The translations under genes were made by a program, and so were the position numbers. 32,794 nt of DNA from Rikenellaceae bacterium (GTDB taxonomy: Bacteria; Bacteroidota; Bacteroidia; Bacteroidales; Rikenellaceae), in the NCBI GenBank assembly GCA_017425655.1, contig JAFPAT010000031.1, positions 1 to 32,794 on the forward strand, given 5' to 3'. The notes below the pieces were generated by a model. That model had not been told where the DNA came from. It ran no database searches and saw only the letters and a program-made list of their open reading frames with translations. Shown piece by piece: positions 1-7,165 of the stretch. Position 1 is the stretch's first letter. Each line of letters starts with the position of its first letter.

Positions 1-9
1 AATCTATAT

Positions 10-1266
10 ATGCGCAAGGTGTTAATTTCATTCCTGGGAACGGGCCCTAAGGATCGTAATTATAAAACAGCAAATTATCGGTTCAGTTCAGGAAATCAAT
101 ATGAAACGCATTTCGTTGCTGCCGCTATACGTCAAGAATATAAAATCGACAAGATGATTATGATCGGTACAATGCACTCGATGTGGGAGTGCGTGTATGA
201 TCATTATGCCAAACAAAATAATCAGTTCGATGAGAATATCTGTTACGAGATTTACGAACAAGTTGGTGATAAGGCAAATCACCAGACTGAGATTGGCGAA
301 GTCAAACATCAGACTGAAATTGAACGCCAAATGGGTGGCGGGTCGAAGATTGTGACGATTCATTATGGACTGAATGACGAGGAAATCGCTAAAAATTCGG
401 AAACGATATTGGGATTGGAGCAATATTTGGAGCAGAATGATGAACTGATTATCGACATCACGCACGGATTCCGATCGCTGCCGTTGTATATAATGAACTT
501 GATTATATATCTTCAAAATGTAAGTGAAAAGAGACTCAAGATTAAACATATCTGTTATGGCATGCTTGATGTGTCGCAAGAAATGGGCTACACGCCAATT
601 GTTGAGATGACGGATGTTTTAACGGTAAATAAATGGATTGCCGGTGCTTATAGTTTTAAACGTTTTGGCAATGCTGACCAAATCGCAGAGCTGGTGAAAG
701 AGCTTGATAAAGGGTTGAGTAAAAAGTTGGATCAATTCTCGGATGTGAAGAATTTGAATCACTTGGCTGCACTTGAACAACAAAGTAAGCAATTGCGCGA
801 ATTGATTAGACAAGGCAATATGCCACAAATGGCGAAAATGATTATTACGCCTGTCGTTAAAGACTTTTGCAAGCAACTTAATGTGCTTGTAGACTCAATA
901 ACTCCGCATTCAGACTTTCAATATAAATTGGCTTGCTGGCAATATAGCAAGGATAATTATTTAGCCGCATATACTTCGCTTTTTGAGGCAATAGTAACAC
1001 GTTTTTGTGAAGAAGAGCATATCTCTTATGAGCACTGCGATTATGAGATGAGACAAAAAATACAGAATAAATATTTTTACACTAAAGACGAGAAAATTAA
1101 AAGCCAAGTTCGCACTTGGAGCACTTTGTTCCATAAAGTACGCGAGGTGAGAAATGCATTGGCGCATAATGCAGATACTGAACTTACACCAGCTATAATG
1201 ATCCAAAAATTAGGCAGTTTCCTAGATCGATATGGAGAATTGTCAGGTTTAAAGAAAAAGAAATAG
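10..1266 (+). CDS. csx1: Csx1-like CARF-HEPN ribonuclease (type III CRISPR ancillary, TM1812/Csx2 group)
   Basis: This 418-aa protein has the layout of type III CRISPR ancillary RNases. The N-terminal Rossmann-type CARF half opens with ISFLGTG (residues 6-12). The family-diagnostic DITHGFRSLP lies at residues 149-158. The C-terminal HEPN half carries an R-x4-H active site, R381 to H386 in the string RNALAH. In this family, cyclic oligoadenylate made by Cas10 binds the CARF domain and switches on nonspecific RNA cleavage by a HEPN dimer. The ATG at 10 follows an AT-rich stretch cut by the window edge, so an upstream operon partner is possible. The next gene starts 1 nt after the stop, so the two are co-transcribed. 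Cas10, the cyclic nucleotide producer, is not visible and should lie to the left. The family assignment is firm; the exact activator ring size cannot be read from sequence. Confidence 0.88.
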   Translation: MRKVLISFLGTGPKDRNYKTANYRFSSGNQYETHFVAAAIRQEYKIDKMIMIGTMHSMWECVYDHYAKQNNQFDENICYEIYEQVGDKANHQTEIGEVKHQTEIERQMGGGSKIVTIHYGLNDEEIAKNSETILGLEQYLEQNDELIIDITHGFRSLPLYIMNLIIYLQNVSEKRLKIKHICYGMLDVSQEMGYTPIVEMTDVLTVNKWIAGAYSFKRFGNADQIAELVKELDKGLSKKLDQFSDVKNLNHLAALEQQSKQLRELIRQGNMPQMAKMIITPVVKDFCKQLNVLVDSITPHSDFQYKLACWQYSKDNYLAAYTSLFEAIVTRFCEEEHISYEHCDYEMRQKIQNKYFYTKDEKIKSQVRTWSTLFHKVREVRNALAHNADTELTPAIMIQKLGSFLDRYGELSGLKKKK

Positions 1267-1267
1267 A

Positions 1268-1630
1268 ATGTTGATAAACATATCAAATCATCCCAGCGCA
1301 CATTGGGAAAAACGACAAATAGACGAGGCAACCCGACGTTGGGGTGGGGTGGTTGATATGCAGTTTCCGAGTATTGACCCGAAATGGGGTTATGAACGCG
1401 TAGAACAAGAGGCGCAGAAACATATAATGGGCTACCGACGCGAAATCGCTAAATATGATCAACCTTCGGCATTTCATATTATGGGAGAGTTGGTCTATTG
1501 TTTTTGTGTTGTGCAGCTGCTTTTAAAGGGAGGGTATATGGTTGTGGCTTCTACGACCGAACGTGATGTGGTAATGCATAACGGCGAAAAAGTGTCGCGG
1601 TTTAAGTTTGTACAGTTTAGAGAGTATTAG
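1268..1630 (+). CDS. Small CRISPR-associated protein (Csx-type, candidate CARF-related/ring-nuclease-like)
   Basis: A 120-aa soluble protein lies between csx1 (1-nt gap) and cas6 (2-nt gap), so it belongs to the CRISPR operon. It opens with MLINISNHPS and W13, has a conserved-looking FPSIDP segment near residues 34-39, HIMGE near residue 74 and a VVASTTER segment near residue 95. The alternation of hydrophobic strands and helices suits a small Rossmann-like fold. I recall proteins with this N-terminus as small accessory genes of Bacteroidota type III loci, but cannot give a firm family name. By analogy with the small Csx15/Csx16/Csx20-type proteins, it could bind or degrade cyclic oligoadenylate and so damp the Csx1 response. 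That function is inference from size, fold pattern and position. Membership of the CRISPR operon is well supported. Confidence 0.7.
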   Translation: MLINISNHPSAHWEKRQIDEATRRWGGVVDMQFPSIDPKWGYERVEQEAQKHIMGYRREIAKYDQPSAFHIMGELVYCFCVVQLLLKGGYMVVASTTERDVVMHNGEKVSRFKFVQFREY

Positions 1631-1632
1631 CT

Positions 1633-2334
1633 ATGGAAAAAGTATTGAGAATAATGACTATAATCTTCGACTTGCCGCTCGCCCATCGCGAATTGAGTAA
1701 GTTTAGAGGTGCAGTGATCAAGTGTGCAGGTAAAGAGAAAACTTTGTTCCATAACCATATAGAGAACGGTTTCGCTTATCGATATCCAATGATTCAGTAT
1801 CGAATTATTGGGGGTAATGCAGCTTTGGTGTGTATTAATGAGGGTATCGAACAAGCGCAGACACTTTTCGCAAGAGGATTTGTGGGAAGCACAATTGAGA
1901 TAGGTGATGATATGCACGAAGTGAAGATAAATAGCATTAGACAGAATGAAATAGCGCTGCGAATGGTAGATGAAGAACTCAAATATCGAATTGTACGATG
2001 GTTGCCTCTCAATCAACAGAATTATAAAGCGTGGCGAGAGCTAGATAAGGAGCAACGCATTGAGCAGTTGAATAAAATGATGGTTGGTAATATATTATCA
2101 TTTGCTAAGGGCGTTCATTGGCAGCTTTGCGATAGGATAGAATGTAGCATTGACCCTAATTCTATAGAAACAAAGCATGTTCAATATAAAGACCAACAAT
2201 TGATAGCGTTTAATGCGGAATTCTCCACCAATGTCTTCTTGCCGATAGGTATCGGTCTCGGTAAAAGTGTATCTTTGAATAAAGGAATAGTACTACGTCT
2301 TCATAGAGACGAAATTATCAATGAATTCGAATAA
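1633..2334 (+). CDS. cas6: Cas6b-type CRISPR RNA endoribonuclease
   Basis: A 233-aa protein with the two-part Cas6b layout common in Bacteroidota. The N-terminal domain contains LFHNH (residues 38-42) and YRYPMIQY (residues 49-56). The C-terminal domain ends with a glycine-rich loop G206-I-G-L-G-K-S, followed by a basic strand near the C-terminus, the usual Cas6 RNA-binding loop. Cas6 cuts the precursor CRISPR transcript within each repeat to release crRNAs. It is the last gene of the three-gene operon, 2 nt after the small Csx gene. H40 and H42 are possible catalytic histidines, but the residue cannot be fixed by eye. No CRISPR repeat array is seen in the 177 bp that follow, nor anywhere else in the window, so the array it serves must be outside. 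Confidence 0.85.
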   Translation: MEKVLRIMTIIFDLPLAHRELSKFRGAVIKCAGKEKTLFHNHIENGFAYRYPMIQYRIIGGNAALVCINEGIEQAQTLFARGFVGSTIEIGDDMHEVKINSIRQNEIALRMVDEELKYRIVRWLPLNQQNYKAWRELDKEQRIEQLNKMMVGNILSFAKGVHWQLCDRIECSIDPNSIETKHVQYKDQQLIAFNAEFSTNVFLPIGIGLGKSVSLNKGIVLRLHRDEIINEFE

Positions 2335-2454
2335 AATTTGTGTAAGCTATTGCAAATCTCAAAAACGATTTCTAATTTTGTGGAACGAAACCATAAAAAC
2401 GATAACAAGAAACAGATATATTTTTAGACATTATCTCTGACCCCAATCGGGACT

Positions 2455-2505
2455 CCCTGACTGGTTTTTATTCATATTTTAATTTATAAAAACATTAAAA
2501 CAGGG
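2455..2505 (+). other. Two-part hairpin just upstream of a small orphan gene
   Basis: CCCTG (2455-2459) pairs with CAGGG (2501-2505), and GTTTTTAT (2464-2471) pairs perfectly with ATAAAAAC (2486-2493), leaving a 14-nt loop and an asymmetric internal loop. It ends 6 nt before the ATG at 2512, so it would cover the ribosome-binding region of that gene. It is not followed by a T-run, so it is not a terminator. It could be a translational control element or a recombination site; the function is unknown. Confidence 0.5.
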
Positions 2506-2511
2506 ATTGCT

Positions 2512-2850
2512 ATGTTTAAAAATGTAGAGTTGTCGTTACTAAGCGTACGACGTTTTTTTGAGCGAAATAGAATCGCTTACACACTTGGCAAGGGCGTTCT
2601 GCTCTTCAATCGCCAATTCACTAACAACAAGTCGAAGTGCACCTACAACTACGTCGCATTTGTCGATGGCGTTGATTTGGTTGGTCGTCAGCACATCACC
2701 TTCGGGCGCGTGACGATTGATGGCAACGGCACAAAACGTGTCGAGCGAGAACGGGCAAGCCATTGCACCGATATGGCTTTCTTCGCTTTTCACTTTCACG
2801 ACTTGTATCGCGAACTCTATCCACGCAACGAATATCGTAGCGAGCGATAG
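2512..2850 (+). CDS. Small orphan protein, function unknown
   Basis: A 112-aa basic, soluble protein without signal peptide or membrane segment that I do not recognise. Features include RRFFERNR (residues 13-20), a cysteine at 43 and a C-terminal histidine/aromatic cluster HCTDMAFFAFHFHDLY. Third codon positions are rich in C and G (TAC, AAC, TTC, GGC), unlike the AT-rich CRISPR genes before it. A long open frame also exists on the opposite strand (2539-2880), but its start codon would sit in the loop of the terminator at 2863-2904, which is oriented to end plus-strand transcription. This favours the plus-strand gene. It has its own upstream hairpin and its own terminator, so it looks like a single-gene unit, possibly island cargo. 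Confidence 0.5.
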   Translation: MFKNVELSLLSVRRFFERNRIAYTLGKGVLLFNRQFTNNKSKCTYNYVAFVDGVDLVGRQHITFGRVTIDGNGTKRVERERASHCTDMAFFAFHFHDLYRELYPRNEYRSER

Positions 2851-2862
2851 TACACTCTTTTG

Positions 2863-2904
2863 ACTCCGCGTTGTGGGCATAGTCCTACGACGTCGGAGTT
2901 TTTT
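2863..2904 (+). terminator. Rho-independent terminator
   Basis: ACTCCG (2863-2868) continues into CGTTGTGGG and pairs with CCTACGACG (2884-2892, two wobbles), then, after one bulged T, CGGAGT (2894-2899). A run of six T follows. It ends transcription of the small orphan gene 12 nt after its stop codon. Confidence 0.8.
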
Positions 2905-2929
2905 GTAACCTAAAAAATATAAAAATAAT

Positions 2930-3538
2930 ATGAAAAAATTTTTGAAGAAATTGGGTATTACCCTTGTGATTTTATCTGTGATCGTATTTGCAAATGGTTG
3001 TTACTTTGTCTTTGATGGACAGTTCAAAGCTGCCGAAAAGATTAAAAACAAACAGGAACTGAATCTTTACGAGATATCGAGTATATACACAATGCATATG
3101 GCGATATGTACCATAGGCTGGATTTATAGTCCCGAAGCTACAAAAGAGATAATCGCGATGTCTTTTAAGAAGAATCGTGATATCGAAAAGTATGTTGAAA
3201 ACGACTTCTTTTTGGAGAGCCCCAAAGTGCGCCAAGCGGCGCAAAATTTGACTCCGGGAGTAGAGAAGCGAGTAGCATTCACAGATAGTTGCTACTCTCT
3301 GTTTGATCCCAACCACACTGTTGCACTGGCTGTTAATCCCGGGTTCTTGAAGATCGAGGGCAATCGACTGACATTTAGAGCCCCTATTGACTACCCGACA
3401 TATAGCCTCACAAAGATATATGTAACCAAAACGAAGTATATTTTGATCCACGAATCCTTGTTTGACTACCTGGAAAGGGTGGGTGTATTGCATCCATATA
3501 CAATCGTATATTACACCGACTATCCGCTTAAAAAGTAA
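2930..3538 (+). CDS. Membrane-anchored orphan protein
   Basis: A 202-aa protein with a positively charged start (MKKFLKKLG) and one hydrophobic segment at about residues 9-23 ending in FANGC. This could be a signal anchor or a noncanonical lipoprotein signal with Cys24; the -3 and -2 residues (A, N) fit the usual lipobox poorly. The rest is a mixed alpha/beta extracytoplasmic domain with two cysteines only (C60 and one near residue 120). No family is recognised. It starts 26 nt after the terminator of the preceding gene without a clear promoter, and ends 59 nt before the TPR lipoprotein gene, so it may be the first gene of that unit. Confidence 0.65.
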   Translation: MKKFLKKLGITLVILSVIVFANGCYFVFDGQFKAAEKIKNKQELNLYEISSIYTMHMAICTIGWIYSPEATKEIIAMSFKKNRDIEKYVENDFFLESPKVRQAAQNLTPGVEKRVAFTDSCYSLFDPNHTVALAVNPGFLKIEGNRLTFRAPIDYPTYSLTKIYVTKTKYILIHESLFDYLERVGVLHPYTIVYYTDYPLKK

Positions 3539-3597
3539 GTTAGCTGCTAAAAAGTCCCTAAACATTAATTAGATCTTGAATAATAATCAATACTACT

Positions 3598-4638
3598 ATG
3601 AAAAACATTTTCACCCTTTTGGCGATGATGATTATCGCCGTATTGTTTACTAATTGTCGATCGACTGCTCCTGAGTCGGATCAACTGTTACTTGAGGCTG
3701 ATTCGTTGCTCTGTTGCGAGAATCCTGAGGATCGAGCCAAGGGACGTGAAATGCTCCGCAAGTTGGAACGCGACTACCCTCGTTACAGCGATTTGCTGGT
3801 ATTCCTCGGCAACTATGCGCTCGACGATGAACAGTATGACGTGGCTGTTGATTATTTTACGCGCGCTATCAAATGCTATGGCAAAGCGAGTAAATTCGAT
3901 CACTATTATCTTTACGGAATCCGTGCTTTTGCTTATCGTGATATGGGCAATTATGAAGCGGCTGTGTGTGATCTCAACAAATCCTATGAACTTGCACTCG
4001 ATGATGAGCCCGAAGCTGCAATAAGAGCAATTCTTTATCGTGCTGACGTGCGTTATAAGCAACAAATGTATGATGAATCGAATGCTGATTGCGAGTGGAT
4101 CTTGTCGCAAGATTCTCTGAATTATGAGGCTATAATTTGCATTGCGCGCAATCATAATGCGCAAGGGCTCTATTCAGAAGCAATCGAGCTGGTAAATAAG
4201 AGCGAGCAGATCAACCCTGACTATTATGCTATTTCCAAAATACGTATGCAGAGCTATCTCGGTTTGGGCGAAAATCACAAAGCAATTGATGACGCTGTGC
4301 GATTCATTGATGTAAATGATTTCAATGATTTGAGTGCTACGGATTCAATTATGATGGCCGATTTTGCCTATGCGCATCAGTGCGTAGATGCGAAGATCAA
4401 GACAGATGATCGTGCCGAAATTTGGCAATATTTCAAGGCTAATCTCTATTCGTTAGCGGGCGAGTATGACAAGTGCCTGGCCTATATCGAGACATTGGAG
4501 CAGAAGTACGGAACCACATTTGAGATTATAATTTGTCGTGCAGCTTGTTATAAGCTTATGGGCGACATCGAAAAGGAGCAGGCAGAGTTGGCAAAAGCGT
4601 TCGAGAACTATCCGTTGGATGATATAAATGAGGAGTAA
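3598..4638 (+). CDS. TPR-repeat lipoprotein
   Basis: A 346-aa protein with a lipoprotein signal: a hydrophobic stretch at residues 4-18 and a lipobox-like LFTNC with Cys20 as the likely acylated residue. The remainder is a chain of tetratricopeptide-like helix pairs, clearest around residues 62-180: a YALDDEQYDVAVDYFTRAI unit, an AYRDMGNYEAAVCDLNKS unit, then two or three degenerate units to about residue 330. TPR superhelices bind partner proteins, so this is probably a scaffold on the periplasmic or outer-membrane face. Its stop codon overlaps the next start (TAATG), so the next gene is translated in tandem. Function beyond binding is not deducible. Confidence 0.75.
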   Translation: MKNIFTLLAMMIIAVLFTNCRSTAPESDQLLLEADSLLCCENPEDRAKGREMLRKLERDYPRYSDLLVFLGNYALDDEQYDVAVDYFTRAIKCYGKASKFDHYYLYGIRAFAYRDMGNYEAAVCDLNKSYELALDDEPEAAIRAILYRADVRYKQQMYDESNADCEWILSQDSLNYEAIICIARNHNAQGLYSEAIELVNKSEQINPDYYAISKIRMQSYLGLGENHKAIDDAVRFIDVNDFNDLSATDSIMMADFAYAHQCVDAKIKTDDRAEIWQYFKANLYSLAGEYDKCLAYIETLEQKYGTTFEIIICRAACYKLMGDIEKEQAELAKAFENYPLDDINEE

Positions 4639-6023
4639 TGGGCAAATCACAAAACACAGACCCACAGTGCATTGAGTCATCTAAACCAAAAACCGAAAAT
4701 GAAAGTGGGCTAAATAACAGATCGGTCTATTGGGTATTTGCGTCAGCTGCAATCATTACTTTTACATCTTTTTTTGGACTGATTGCAGAGTGGGAAACAA
4801 CTCCGACAGGACTTTGGGGATTCTTAATCTTCGTTGCGGTGCTATTGATTGGTGCCGCAGTTGTTACCTACTATCAGATCAAAAACAGAGCTTACACCCT
4901 TACTCCGCTCAATCAAGAAATGATTTGGAGGATTCTTTGCGAGGAAGGTTTTGAACCTCAATCTAACAACGATCATATTGATATTAGTATCGCGTTAGAA
5001 GTAGGTCAGTATAATATCTCTATTGGTTATCACTATCCTCGCCTCAATATGTGGTATGGGTTTACACATAGAGATATGGATTTATCTGCGGCACAGATGA
5101 TCGCAGATAAAATCACCAACGAATTGATAATGATACAAGCTGATGTGAAGCCCTCTAACGATAACCAAGATGTGAACGTATGCTTCTACATAGCGGCATT
5201 GTGCCATTATGAGGCAGAATTTAGAGATGCATTGAGAGATTATATTCATCTTTTAGCGATCGCGATAATAATGTATGCCGATGAGGTTTCGCCAATGGGG
5301 GAATCCGACGCCAAGATTAAACGACAGCATATATATTATTCCATATACCGTTTGCTACCAAATCTTTTTAGTTGTGTGAGCAAGGGTAAAATCCGGATAG
5401 AGGCTCTAACAGATGAGGCTTGGATTCGATTAATGATAAATGCAAAATTAAAGGAGATCTATATTGCAAACCAGGCGAGTGATTGGGACTCATTCAAAAT
5501 CAATCGAGTGGAGAACTTTGGCGGGTATAAACTCATAGTCTATCAGTTCCCTGATCCAAAGTTCGTACCTGAAGCGAAATATGGTGTGGTGATGCTGAAT
5601 ACAACCACACTCACCATCGACTACTACACTATGGAGCTTTCGTTTGACGGACAATGGGCATATTGTAGCTGTACAACCGAACGACATTACAACTATGGCT
5701 CGTTCGATAGTGGAGAGTTAGACGATTTCCTCAAATGGGTGCTGGAAGATAAGGAGCAGTTGCAGTGCTCTACAGATTGGAAAACAGGTGAGATCAAGCC
5801 CGCAGAACCTGATAGTGGGAAAGACAAGGATGCTGAGCCGCAAGCCCAGCCAAATTATGACATAGTGGCCGATGGCGAAGATGTCCCTGCTCCCAAACCT
5901 CGCAATGAGTTATTAGAAAAAATCAAAGAATTTGGTTTCGCTATTAGATTCATCGTTGTGCTTGCTGCGTTAGTTCTTATTTATTTTGTCTTATTAGGGT
6001 TAACCGTATATGGAAATAAGTGA
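4638..6023 (+). CDS. Three-TM membrane protein of unknown function
   Basis: A 461-aa protein starting at the TAATG overlap with the TPR gene; AGGAG directly before the start is an unusually good ribosome site here. Two membrane segments lie near the N-terminus (about residues 28-50 and 57-77) and one at the C-terminus (about 436-457), enclosing a soluble domain of about 350 residues. The first part of that domain (about 90-220) reads like the alpha/beta YbjN or type III chaperone-like fold, only a weak visual resemblance. A Pro/Glu/Asp-rich linker (about 383-420) precedes the last TM. The 3' end overlaps the HD-domain gene by 14 nt, so the membrane protein and the HD enzyme are translationally linked. 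I cannot assign a function. Confidence 0.7.
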   Translation: MGKSQNTDPQCIESSKPKTENESGLNNRSVYWVFASAAIITFTSFFGLIAEWETTPTGLWGFLIFVAVLLIGAAVVTYYQIKNRAYTLTPLNQEMIWRILCEEGFEPQSNNDHIDISIALEVGQYNISIGYHYPRLNMWYGFTHRDMDLSAAQMIADKITNELIMIQADVKPSNDNQDVNVCFYIAALCHYEAEFRDALRDYIHLLAIAIIMYADEVSPMGESDAKIKRQHIYYSIYRLLPNLFSCVSKGKIRIEALTDEAWIRLMINAKLKEIYIANQASDWDSFKINRVENFGGYKLIVYQFPDPKFVPEAKYGVVMLNTTTLTIDYYTMELSFDGQWAYCSCTTERHYNYGSFDSGELDDFLKWVLEDKEQLQCSTDWKTGEIKPAEPDSGKDKDAEPQAQPNYDIVADGEDVPAPKPRNELLEKIKEFGFAIRFIVVLAALVLIYFVLLGLTVYGNK

Positions 6024-6615
6024 CAAGATCAGCTCGGATATATACCAATCACTTGCTTACATCGGAGCCGATCCGTCAGATTTTGCCCTTGCCAACTCGA
6101 TGTTTTCGCGCCCAAAGCATTCGCCGATGCACGGCATTGGGCATATCTTTCGCACGATGATTGGTTGTGCCTTGCTTGGTGAGTTGCTCCAAAAGCCGAG
6201 AGAGGGGTTACTTGCTTTTTGTGGCGCCTATATTCACGACCTCGGACGAGTGCACGATGGACGCGATCCGCAGCACGGTACAAATGCGGCAAATAGACAC
6301 TTCTCGAAGTTTAACCACTTGTGGGATAAGTACCAACTGACCGATAAGGAACGAATTTATGTTCGATGGGCCGTGGAGCAACATTGTTGTCGCCAATGGA
6401 TACAACGTGGCGAGGAGGGTTATGATGTAATGGCGATATTGAAGGACGCGGACGCGCTGGATCGCTGCCGCTTTCGAACAAACAACCTACGCCCCGAGTG
6501 GCTGCTATATCGAGAGAGTAAGCTGTTGATCCCAATCCTCGAAAGCATTTGCCGAAGAACGAATACGGTCAATGAAGACATGTCGCTTTCTAACTTTATC
6601 AAACTGTTAGACTAA
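6010..6615 (+). CDS. HD-domain phosphohydrolase family protein
   Basis: A 201-aa cytoplasmic protein with the metal-binding pattern of the HD superfamily: H45 (in GIGHIFR), H76-D77 (in YIHDLGR), H125 (in EQHCC) and D148 (in KDADALDR). H82, D83 and H89 are further possible ligands. HD enzymes hydrolyse phosphate esters, including nucleotides and cyclic nucleotides; the substrate here is unknown. The ATG at 6010 lies inside the end of the upstream membrane-protein gene (14-nt overlap), so expression is coupled. It is the last gene before a strong terminator and before the tRNA-Lys attachment site, so it is inferred to be island cargo. Cas10 HD domains and standalone HD enzymes are structurally related, but no CRISPR role can be claimed. 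Confidence 0.8.
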   Translation: MEISDKISSDIYQSLAYIGADPSDFALANSMFSRPKHSPMHGIGHIFRTMIGCALLGELLQKPREGLLAFCGAYIHDLGRVHDGRDPQHGTNAANRHFSKFNHLWDKYQLTDKERIYVRWAVEQHCCRQWIQRGEEGYDVMAILKDADALDRCRFRTNNLRPEWLLYRESKLLIPILESICRRTNTVNEDMSLSNFIKLLD

Positions 6616-6633
6616 GACCATCATCAACTTCAC

Positions 6634-6666
6634 AGCCCATTGTTTTTGAAAACGGTGGGCTTTTTA
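6634..6666 (+). terminator. Rho-independent terminator after the HD gene
   Basis: A 13-bp stem (6634-6646 with 6649-6661, two G-T wobbles, outer arm AGCCCA/TGGGCT) is followed by a T-rich tail. It closes the TPR / membrane protein / HD unit. Confidence 0.85.
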
Positions 6667-6707
6667 TTGATTGTTTAACCCGCAAATTTGCTATAAAGTG
6701 TGCTGCC

Positions 6708-6729
6708 CACGATATTGTCCACAATCGTG
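6708..6729. other. Imperfect palindrome near the attachment site
   Basis: CACGA (6708-6712) and TTGT (6715-6718) mirror ACAA (6721-6724) and TCGTG (6725-6729) around a central CC, with a TA bulge. It lies about 75-95 bp from the tRNA-Lys junction inside the putative island. It could be a recombinase or excisionase arm site or an operator. It has no T-run and no adjacent gene. Confidence 0.35.
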
Positions 6730-6804
6730 ATTTGATTTAAGGAGTAGAAGATAATGATCTGGTACTCAATAGGGTAGATAAGCACGAAAATGCGTTTTAA
6801 TTCC

Positions 6805-6846
6805 CTTTTAATGTTGGGGCCCCGGGTTCGAGCCCCGGCCGGATCA
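6805..6846 (+). other. 3' half of tRNA-Lys(UUU): probable island attachment site
   Basis: The sequence reads as a perfect tRNA from the anticodon loop onward: loop CTTTTAA (6805-6811, anticodon TTT), 3' anticodon stem TGTTG, a 5-nt variable region, T-stem CCGGG (6822-6826), T-loop TTCGAGC, CCCGG (6834-6838), acceptor strand CCGGATC (6839-6845) and discriminator A6846. Nothing upstream pairs with the anticodon stem (AATTC instead of the needed CAACA) and no GATCCGG acceptor 5' strand is present. So this is a half gene with the break at the anticodon loop, where many tyrosine integrases cross over. Given the orientation, the integrated element lies to the left, and an intact tRNA-Lys with the integrase is expected beyond the left edge. 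Confidence 0.85.
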
Positions 6847-6852
6847 CCTGAT

Positions 6853-6895
6853 AATATCTCTGATAATCACACGATTGTCAGAGATATTTTTGTTT
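6853..6895 (+). terminator. Terminator of the (truncated) tRNA-Lys
   Basis: A 16-bp stem (6853-6868 with 6873-6888, one wobble) with loop ACAC is followed by TTTTTGTTTT. It begins 6 nt after the tRNA 3' end, so it is the native terminator of the tRNA gene, retained on the chromosomal side of the attachment site. Confidence 0.88.
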
Positions 6896-6968
6896 TATGG
6901 CCTTTCTTAAAATCTGTTTTTGGGCTTAAATCTCGAGGACTTTTAGGTGTTTCTGGTGTGATTTACCC

Positions 6969-7098
6969 TTGAATTTGAGCCTTCTTATTGAGGCTTTAGA
7001 AGGTGCAGTGAACTCTTTGGGCGGTGAGAATAATATTGTTGTGAGCGCGACTGAAAACGAAAACGACGCTATAGAGTCAGATATCATCGACTATCACC
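6969..7098 (+). pseudogene. Possible gene fragment running into a tRNA-Asp repeat
   Basis: From TTG at 6969 an open frame of about 43 codons has protein-like composition (helical LLIEALEGAVNSLGG, then an acidic tail). It then runs straight into the duplicated tRNA-Asp 3' end at 7098, where it becomes nonsense. There is no ATG start and no ribosome site. It could be the tail of a gene cut by the rearrangements here, or a chance frame. The 80 bp before it (6896-6968) show nothing recognisable. Confidence 0.25.
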
Positions 7099-7165
7099 CA
7101 AAAACAAATAAGTCCGAAGAGAGATCTTCGGACTTTCTGCGGTATGGACGAGACTCGAGCCCGCG
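7098..7165 (-). repeat. Second copy of the tRNA-Asp 3' end plus terminator
   Basis: This 68-bp segment matches 7262-7329 almost base for base, including the whole terminator arms, the acceptor 3' strand and half the T-arm of tRNA-Asp. The main difference is the terminator loop region, which is the exact reverse complement of the intact one, plus a few substitutions at the ends. On the minus strand it lies downstream of the intact tRNA-Asp, offset by 164 bp. It cannot form a tRNA. It is likely an integration scar or a local duplication. Confidence 0.85.

Noticed and set aside
2335-2511. A possible CRISPR array or leader after cas6
   Set aside because: Only one 9-bp direct repeat, AAAAACGAT at 2361 and 2395, is present. 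There is no regular repeat-spacer pattern.
2539-2880. A minus-strand 113-aa frame
   Set aside because: Its start codon would lie in the loop of a plus-strand terminator and its codon pattern is weaker than that of the plus-strand frame.
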